From assembly GCA_019310975.1 (NCBI GenBank), contig JAFDDH010000082.1:1-42660 (forward strand): DNA of 42,660 bases. Reading direction: 5' to 3'. Below the pieces are notes generated by a model. That model was not told the origin of the DNA. It did not search any database and was given only the letters and a program-made list of their open reading frames with translations. The position numbers and the translations under genes were made by a program. The DNA comes from Deltaproteobacteria bacterium (GTDB lineage Bacteria; Myxococcota_A; UBA9160; UBA4427). Shown piece by piece: positions 38,229 to 42,660 of this stretch; within the stretch, counting starts at the first letter, position 1; the number at the start of each line of letters is the position of its first letter.

Positions 38229-38714
38229 TCAGAACTTCCGCAGCCCGCATTCGAGTGTCGTGAGATCCACGATTCCCACCGAATTCAGACGCGGCCGCAT
38301 GCCCGCGCACTCCCCTGGATTGAAGACCAGCGTGCCCGCGATCTCCTCGAGCCGGTGCAGGTGAGTGTGGCCGTGGATCGCCAACGCATGATGCGGCCGC
38401 AAGTGGAGGTCGAGCTCGAGCGGATCGTGCACAACGAGTATGCGTCGCCCATGCCAATCGACCTCCAATGGACTGTCCACGATCCGCATTCGATGCCGAG
38501 TGGCCGCGGCCTCGAGGGCCTCGCGCTCCAGGTCGTTGTTGCCGTAGACCCCGTGCAGAGTGGCCTCCAGGGCCGAGAATGTATCGAGCACCTTGGACTG
38601 CGTGATGTCGCCCGTGTGGATGACGTAGGACACGCCCTCGGCATTGAATATCTCGACGATGCGCCGCACGCTGCGCAGGTTGTTGTGGGTGTCTCCGACG
38701 ACGCCGATCCGCAT
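38229..38714 (-). CDS. YfcE/MJ0936-type metallophosphoesterase
   Basis: 161 residues of the small calcineurin-like phosphodiesterase family. Metal-binding motifs are present: VVGDTHNN (Asp8, His10), HTGDITQS, VYGNNDLE, VVHDPLE (in place of the usual GH) and IHGHTHLH. It probably hydrolyses phosphodiesters in the cytosol; the natural substrate is unknown. ATG at 38714 starts the family N-terminus exactly; 18 codons further upstream are open but not family-like. It heads a two-gene unit with the second carboxyltransferase. Confidence 0.9.
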   Translation of the reverse strand: MRIGVVGDTHNNLRSVRRIVEIFNAEGVSYVIHTGDITQSKVLDTFSALEATLHGVYGNNDLEREALEAAATRHRMRIVDSPLEVDWHGRRILVVHDPLELDLHLRPHHALAIHGHTHLHRLEEIAGTLVFNPGECAGMRPRLNSVGIVDLTTLECGLRKF

Positions 38715-38836
38715 CGAGCGCTGGCTCCCTGGCGGGCGAGCCTCGCCCCGGGCGCGAGAGGCTATCACGTCCCGCGCAGGCCTGAGGCCGTCTGCCGCGT
38801 CCAGCGAGGCGTGGCCGTGCGGGTTATGCTGAGCGC

Positions 38837-39490
38837 GTGTTCATCCTCGTCGCGCTGATCGTGCTGCTTGCGTTTGCGTTCGTCCGCTTGCGGGTCGGCT
38901 ACCCGGTGCCCGACCGCCCCCTGGTGATCCTCACGCGCGCAGAGGCCGCCTTCCTGGCGGCCGCGGCCGCCACGTTCTTCCCTGCGCTGGACGAGGACGG
39001 TCGGGCCGCTTCCAAAGTTCTCAGGCCGGGCGAAGCGGTCGATCTGCCCGGTTATATGGACGACTACCTCGGGCAGCTCCCGAAACGCCAGCGCTTCCAA
39101 ATCCGAGCTCTGCTGATGCTCTTCGAACAATCCAGTGTCGTCTTTCCGGCGCGCGGGCTCGGCGCCTTCAAGCGCTTCTCATCGATGTCGCCCGCGCAGC
39201 AGCGGCACGTGATGCACGCATGGGCCGAGAGCCGGCTCTACCTGCGTCGCGTCGCCTTCATCGCCCTGAAGGCGCTGCTCGTGCTCGGCTATCTCGGCGA
39301 CGATACGAATCTGCGCGCGCTCGGGCTCGCGCCTTGGGAGATCGAGAGCCCCGTGATCGAGACCGATCTGATCTACCCATCGATCGGCGCCCGGCCCGAG
39401 CAGATCGCCTTCACGCTCGAGGATCTTGCCGCGCCCGGGGTGGACGCGCGCTCGGCCCCGCCGCTTCGCGGCGTGGAGGAGCGCACGTGA
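38837..39490 (+). CDS. Gluconate-2-dehydrogenase subunit-3-like small subunit of the GMC oxidoreductase
   Basis: 217 residues from GTG at 38837. An N-terminal membrane helix (MFILVALIVLLAFAFVRLR) is followed by LTRAEAAFLAAAAATFFPAL, which resembles the small subunit (Gluconate_2-dh3-like) that pairs with membrane-linked GMC dehydrogenases, and FKRFSSMSPAQQRHVMHAW. Its stop overlaps the GMC start as GTGA, a strong sign of coupled translation and of a complex. The small-subunit identification is by pattern and context, not full similarity. Confidence 0.7.
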   Translation: MFILVALIVLLAFAFVRLRVGYPVPDRPLVILTRAEAAFLAAAAATFFPALDEDGRAASKVLRPGEAVDLPGYMDDYLGQLPKRQRFQIRALLMLFEQSSVVFPARGLGAFKRFSSMSPAQQRHVMHAWAESRLYLRRVAFIALKALLVLGYLGDDTNLRALGLAPWEIESPVIETDLIYPSIGARPEQIAFTLEDLAAPGVDARSAPPLRGVEERT

Positions 39491-41040
39491 GAGCGGAGGC
39501 CCTGTCGACGCGCGAGGCTGAGGGCGAGATCCGTGTCTTCGCGCAGTACGAGCGCGACTTCGTCGAGGAGGCGGATGTCGTGGTGGTGGGATCGGGCCCC
39601 TCGGGCTCGGTGGTCACCTACGAGCTCGCGAAGGCCGGCCACCGTGTGCTGCTCGTCGAGGAGGGACCGCCCTTCACGCCCAAGGACTTTCGCATCGACG
39701 GCAATGTCTCGATGGCTCGGACCATGCGAGAGGGCGGACTGCGCAGCACCACGGGCACATTCATGCCGGTCATGCAGGCGATCTGTCTCGGTGGAGCTTC
39801 GCTCATCAACTCGGCCATGTGCGTGCGGCCTCCGAAATTCGTCTTCGACGATTGGTCGACGCGTTTCGATCTCGAGCGCACGACGCGCGGGGATCTCGAT
39901 CCACACTACGACGCCGTGGGCGAGTTCCTGGGCATCGCGCCAACGCCAGACGCCGTGCAGGGAAGACGCAACATGCTCTTTCGCGAGGGATGCGACGCAC
40001 TCGGCTACTCGAGCGAGCCCGTCCCACGCAATGTGCAGGGCTGCCGCGGAAGCGGCGAGTGCTTCACCGGCTGTCGCCCACGCGCCAAGCAGAGCATGGA
40101 TATCAGCTATATCCCCGAGGCCATGAAGCTCGGCGCACGGGTGCTTACGTCCCTGCAGGTACAGCGCGTGCTCGGGACGCGGCGGCGGGTCTGGGGCGTG
40201 GAGGGGCAGGTCGTCGAGCCCTTCACCGGCAGGGCTTCGCACGCCTTCAGGATCAATGCGCGCCTGGTGGTGCTGGCGGCGGGGTGCATGGCGACGCCGG
40301 TGCTCCTGCAGCGCAGCGGGGACCTCGCCAACGAATCGCGGCAGGTGGGGCAGAACCTGCAATTTCACCCCGGCTGCGCGGTAGCCGGTGTATTCCCCGA
40401 CGAAGTCGACCCGCTCTTCGGCGCGACCCAGAGCTATCACTCCCTCGACTTCCTGCGTGAAGGCTTCAAGCTCGAGACGATGTGGTCCTCGCCGGCTGCC
40501 CTCGCCGTGCGGACGCCCGGGATGGGCGCTGATCTCTTGCGCCACCTCGGCGAGCTTCCGCGCACCGTGATCTGGGATGCCATTGGCAGCACTCACCGCA
40601 GTGTCGGCAGCGTGCGTGCGCGCTCCGAAGGGCTGGATCCAGTGATTCGCTGGTCGCTGAACGAGGACGACGCGAAGCTGATGCTGCGCGCCGTGCACGT
40701 CCTGACGGAAATCTTCTTCGCCGCGGGCGCCGAGAAGGTCATGCCCGGTGTGCACGGTCTGCCCGAGGAGATCACGTCGACCCTGGGCGCGCAGGCGATC
40801 GGGGACCATCCGATCCGGCCGCGTGATCTCGTGATGGCCAGCTCGCACGTCTTCTGTACGACACGCATGCACGGCGACGCCGCGAAGGGCGTGGTCGACG
40901 AGATCGGGCGCTGCCACGGCTTCGACAATCTCTTCATCGCAGACACGGGAATCTTTCCTCGCTGCCCGTCCGTCAATCCCATGTACACAGTCATGGCACT
41001 CGCCCACCGTCAGGCGCAGGCGATTCGGGAGCAGATCTGA
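39487..41040 (+). CDS. GMC-family FAD-dependent oxidoreductase
   Basis: 517 residues from GTG at 39487. FAD motif DVVVVGSGPSGSVVTYELAK, then RVLLVEEG; substrate-side block LGGASLINSAMC; a Cys-rich stretch CRGSGECFTGCRPRAK; C-terminal signature CTTRMHGD, then DNLFIADTGIFPR and NPMYTVMALAHRQA with the catalytic His/Asn region. Such enzymes oxidise alcohols, often sterols or long-chain alcohols in lipid-rich bacteria. The start overlaps the small subunit stop and the stop is 3 bases before the thioesterase ATG, so the three genes form an operon. The substrate is unknown. Confidence 0.93.
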   Translation: MRAEALSTREAEGEIRVFAQYERDFVEEADVVVVGSGPSGSVVTYELAKAGHRVLLVEEGPPFTPKDFRIDGNVSMARTMREGGLRSTTGTFMPVMQAICLGGASLINSAMCVRPPKFVFDDWSTRFDLERTTRGDLDPHYDAVGEFLGIAPTPDAVQGRRNMLFREGCDALGYSSEPVPRNVQGCRGSGECFTGCRPRAKQSMDISYIPEAMKLGARVLTSLQVQRVLGTRRRVWGVEGQVVEPFTGRASHAFRINARLVVLAAGCMATPVLLQRSGDLANESRQVGQNLQFHPGCAVAGVFPDEVDPLFGATQSYHSLDFLREGFKLETMWSSPAALAVRTPGMGADLLRHLGELPRTVIWDAIGSTHRSVGSVRARSEGLDPVIRWSLNEDDAKLMLRAVHVLTEIFFAAGAEKVMPGVHGLPEEITSTLGAQAIGDHPIRPRDLVMASSHVFCTTRMHGDAAKGVVDEIGRCHGFDNLFIADTGIFPRCPSVNPMYTVMALAHRQAQAIREQI

Positions 41041-41043
41041 GCC

Positions 41044-41499
41044 ATGGCTGAAGCAGAGCCGGAGGACCTTCCGCCCGGGTTCTGGGGGCCCCCCGAGCCG
41101 GGCAAGCTGGTCGGGCGCGGGCACGCAGTGGGCGACTTCCTCGAGGCCTACGAGTGGGACGTACTCGAGAAGGAGCTGGGCCACGTGCGGGTTCGCGCCC
41201 ACTTGCCGCAGCAGGTCAAGAATCCGCGCGGTCAGCTCTTCGGCGGCTTCACGCCAACCTACGTGGATTTTATCGCCCTCCACACCTGTCGCGCAGGGCG
41301 CGACTCGCGGCCGGGCAGGACCTGGCTCGCGACGATGAATATGCGCGTCGACTATTACGCGCCGATCACCAGCGACAACTTCGAGATGGACTGCCGTGTG
41401 GTGAATCACCGCGGCTCCACCTTCTGGATCGAGACTCGCTTTCTGGACCCCGAGGGGAGCCTGCTCGCCTGGGCGTACACGACCTTCAAAGAGGTCTGA
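41044..41499 (+). CDS. PaaI-type hotdog acyl-CoA thioesterase
   Basis: 151 residues. Hotdog-fold features are NPRGQLFGGFTPTYVDFIAL, then TMNMRVDYYAPITSDNFEMD and CRVVNHRGSTFWIETRFLD, with a closing GSLLAWAYTTFKEV. It would hydrolyse acyl-CoA thioesters in the cytosol. The ATG at 41044 is 3 bases after the GMC stop, so it is co-transcribed and likely acts on acyl-CoA derived from the oxidised alcohol (inference). Confidence 0.85.
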   Translation: MAEAEPEDLPPGFWGPPEPGKLVGRGHAVGDFLEAYEWDVLEKELGHVRVRAHLPQQVKNPRGQLFGGFTPTYVDFIALHTCRAGRDSRPGRTWLATMNMRVDYYAPITSDNFEMDCRVVNHRGSTFWIETRFLDPEGSLLAWAYTTFKEV

Positions 41500-41514
41500 C
41501 TCCGTTCTGCCCCC

Positions 41515-41546
41515 TCACCGCAGAAGGTCCTCACCGCAGAAGGTCC
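41515..41546. repeat. Two tandem copies of TCACCGCAGAAGGTCC
   Basis: A perfect 16-base unit is repeated head to tail in the 155-base gap between the thioesterase gene and the next gene. No function is recognised; it may be a chance duplication. Confidence 0.7.
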
Positions 41547-41655
41547 TCGGCGCCGAGTCGGCCGTACGCCGACCGGTGAGTCGCCGCGCTTCACTTTCTA
41601 CCGAGACGGCCGATGAAGTCCTTGGAGCCCCAATCCGCGGGGAGGGGATCGGCCC

Positions 41656-42018
41656 ATGCTGCGATCAATCGTTTTCGTCGCCCTGATCAGTGCGCTGATG
41701 GCGCCGGCGATCGCTCATGCGCGAGACCAGCAACGAAACTACACCAACCGCCAGCAATGCCGCCGCATGACCAAGCAGATCCACCACTTCGAGGGCACGG
41801 TCCTGAAGCTGGCGAAGGACCGCGGCAACACGCTCTGGTTCGACGCGACAGCGCAGCACATCGCGCGCCTCAAGGACAGCCGCGCCGACGCCTGCCCCGA
41901 GTGGGCGAAGCAGCGGACCGCCTACGGCCGCGCCAAGATCCAGGCCGAGCAGGTGAAGCAGATGATGATCATGGCCGGCAAGATGGCACTCAAATACTTC
42001 ACCGGCGGCTGGATGTAG
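41656..42018 (+). CDS. Small secreted protein, uncharacterised
   Basis: 120 residues with a clear Sec signal peptide (MLRSIVFVALISALMAPAIA) probably cut after AHA. The mature part is Lys/Arg/Gln-rich and helical (QCRRMTKQIHHFEGTVLKLA) with two Cys. No family recognised. GGGGAGGGGA lies upstream of the ATG. It precedes the outer-membrane-like gene and could be periplasmic. Confidence 0.7.
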   Translation: MLRSIVFVALISALMAPAIAHARDQQRNYTNRQQCRRMTKQIHHFEGTVLKLAKDRGNTLWFDATAQHIARLKDSRADACPEWAKQRTAYGRAKIQAEQVKQMMIMAGKMALKYFTGGWM

Positions 42019-42139
42019 CCCGGGCTGCGAGCGATCGCGGCAGGTCACCCAGAGCCGACCGCGTCTCCACGCACCCCTCCCACACGCCCTGATCGCTGCG
42101 CTTTGGCCCCGTGCCTCGTGCCGGGCTAGCCTGCCCGCC

Positions 42140-42660
42140 GTGCACACCCCGCGAAAGCTCGCCGGCGCATGCCTGGCCCTTCTCTGCTTGCTGCCCGGGC
42201 TGGGCGCCGGGGCCGCCGATTCGGCAGTCGAGGCCGAGGCCGAGGCCGGGATCGAGGACGAGGACAGCAAGCTCGGGCAAGGCATGCCGCGCTTCCATCG
42301 TGGGCTCGACCACGCCAGTGACTTCGCACCGGTGGGCGTCATGCTCGACCACACGCATGAGAAGGGCGACTGGACGTTTCTCTACCGGTACCAGCACGAC
42401 AGCTGGCAGGGACTGATGAGTGGAGACAAATCGACACCGGCGCTGGCGCTGATTCCCGAAGCTTACGACAGCGTCCCGATCTCCGAGACCGTGCAGACGC
42501 ACCTCTTCGGCGCGATGTACGCGCCACATCGCCGCTTCACCTTTGCCTTCCTGCTGCCGTACCAGACGAAGCACGTGCGTTCAGTGGGTACGGGCATCGC
42601 GCCGTCCATGGAGAGTGACGGAATCGGTGATGCAAAGCTGATGTTCATGCTGCCCTTCGT
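42140..42660 (+). CDS. Outer-membrane transporter-like protein (partial, C-terminus outside window)
   Basis: About 173 residues visible from GTG at 42140. A signal peptide (KLAGACLALLCLLPGLGAGA) is followed by an acidic patch (VEAEAEAGIEDEDS) and then HASDFAPVGVMLDHTHEKGD, WTFLYRYQHDSWQGLMSGD and FGAMYAPHRRFTFAFLLPYQ, alternating patterns like beta-barrel strands of phenol- or metal-linked outer-membrane proteins. The frame runs off the window end, so the family cannot be confirmed. Confidence 0.6.
   Translation, partial: MHTPRKLAGACLALLCLLPGLGAGAADSAVEAEAEAGIEDEDSKLGQGMPRFHRGLDHASDFAPVGVMLDHTHEKGDWTFLYRYQHDSWQGLMSGDKSTPALALIPEAYDSVPISETVQTHLFGAMYAPHRRFTFAFLLPYQTKHVRSVGTGIAPSMESDGIGDAKLMFMLPF

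Noticed and set aside
39373-41409. A 678-residue open frame antisense to the GMC gene
   Set aside because: The GMC and thioesterase motifs on the plus strand are unmistakable; the antisense peptide is His/Arg-rich shadow sequence.
1-42660. CRISPR arrays, insertion sequences, phage genes and rRNA genes
   Set aside because: No regularly spaced repeats, transposase motifs, integrase motifs or rRNA signatures were seen on either strand.

Overview
The window is GC-rich, densely coded Gram-negative DNA (lipoproteins, an OmpA-type peptidoglycan-binding protein, an outer-membrane-like protein and a phosphatidylserine decarboxylase). Several traits suggest an uncultured deltaproteobacterium-like lineage such as Myxococcota, Desulfobacterota or Binatota: a Ser/Thr kinase fused to a formylglycine-generating-enzyme-like domain, a fused CdaA-YbbR diadenylate cyclase, an HpnN-like RND exporter, many acyl-CoA and lipid genes, and frequent GTG/TTG starts. 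This taxonomic reading is inference; there is no rRNA gene. No tRNA, insertion sequence, phage gene or CRISPR array was seen.

Layout. 1-7167 (minus): an acyl-CoA carboxylase operon (carboxyltransferase, then a divergent biotin carboxylase-BCCP fusion) reading into purL, which is cut by the window start. 7168-7576 is a divergent regulatory gap with a 20-bp near-palindrome. 7577-10432 (plus): an APH-like phosphotransferase, a TetR regulator and a zinc alcohol dehydrogenase. 10463-11437 (minus): a CrtC/AttH-like lipocalin-type protein. 11907-17341 (plus): topA, a membrane histidine kinase that seems to lack its N-box, and an NtrC-type sigma-54 activator. 17391-21942 (minus): an operon-like run of an ankyrin-caspase-EF-hand lipoprotein, glyoxalase I, a ferritin-like protein and a lipoate-ligase-like protein. 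22349-23515 (plus): CdaA-YbbR, converging on an HpnN-like RND exporter (23512-26029, minus) that carries a one-base frameshift. 26340-28561 (minus): a small membrane ORF and a divergent SelO-like pseudokinase. 28831-32237: a signalling and envelope cluster (FHA tail-anchored protein, DUF4384-OmpA-like protein, Ser/Thr kinase-FGE). 32371-36642 (plus): psd, a lytic transglycosylase lipoprotein, and an MBOAT acyltransferase with an SGNH-like partner. 36651-38714 (minus): a phosphodiesterase and a second carboxyltransferase. 38837-42660 (plus): a GMC oxidoreductase with its small subunit, a hotdog thioesterase, a small secreted protein and a partial outer-membrane-like protein.

How the parts fit. 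Much of the window concerns acyl-CoA and lipid chemistry: two carboxyltransferases, the APH-like protein next to a TetR gene, a thioesterase, GMC and zinc dehydrogenases, Psd and the RND exporter. The rest is signalling and envelope biology: c-di-AMP synthesis, Ser/Thr phosphorylation with an FHA reader, a sigma-54 two-component pair and a membrane-anchored caspase-like protease. The most unusual item is the ankyrin-caspase-EF-hand lipoprotein at 19765-21942. The divergent SelO-like protein, the divergent biotin carboxylase and the N-box-less kinase follow.
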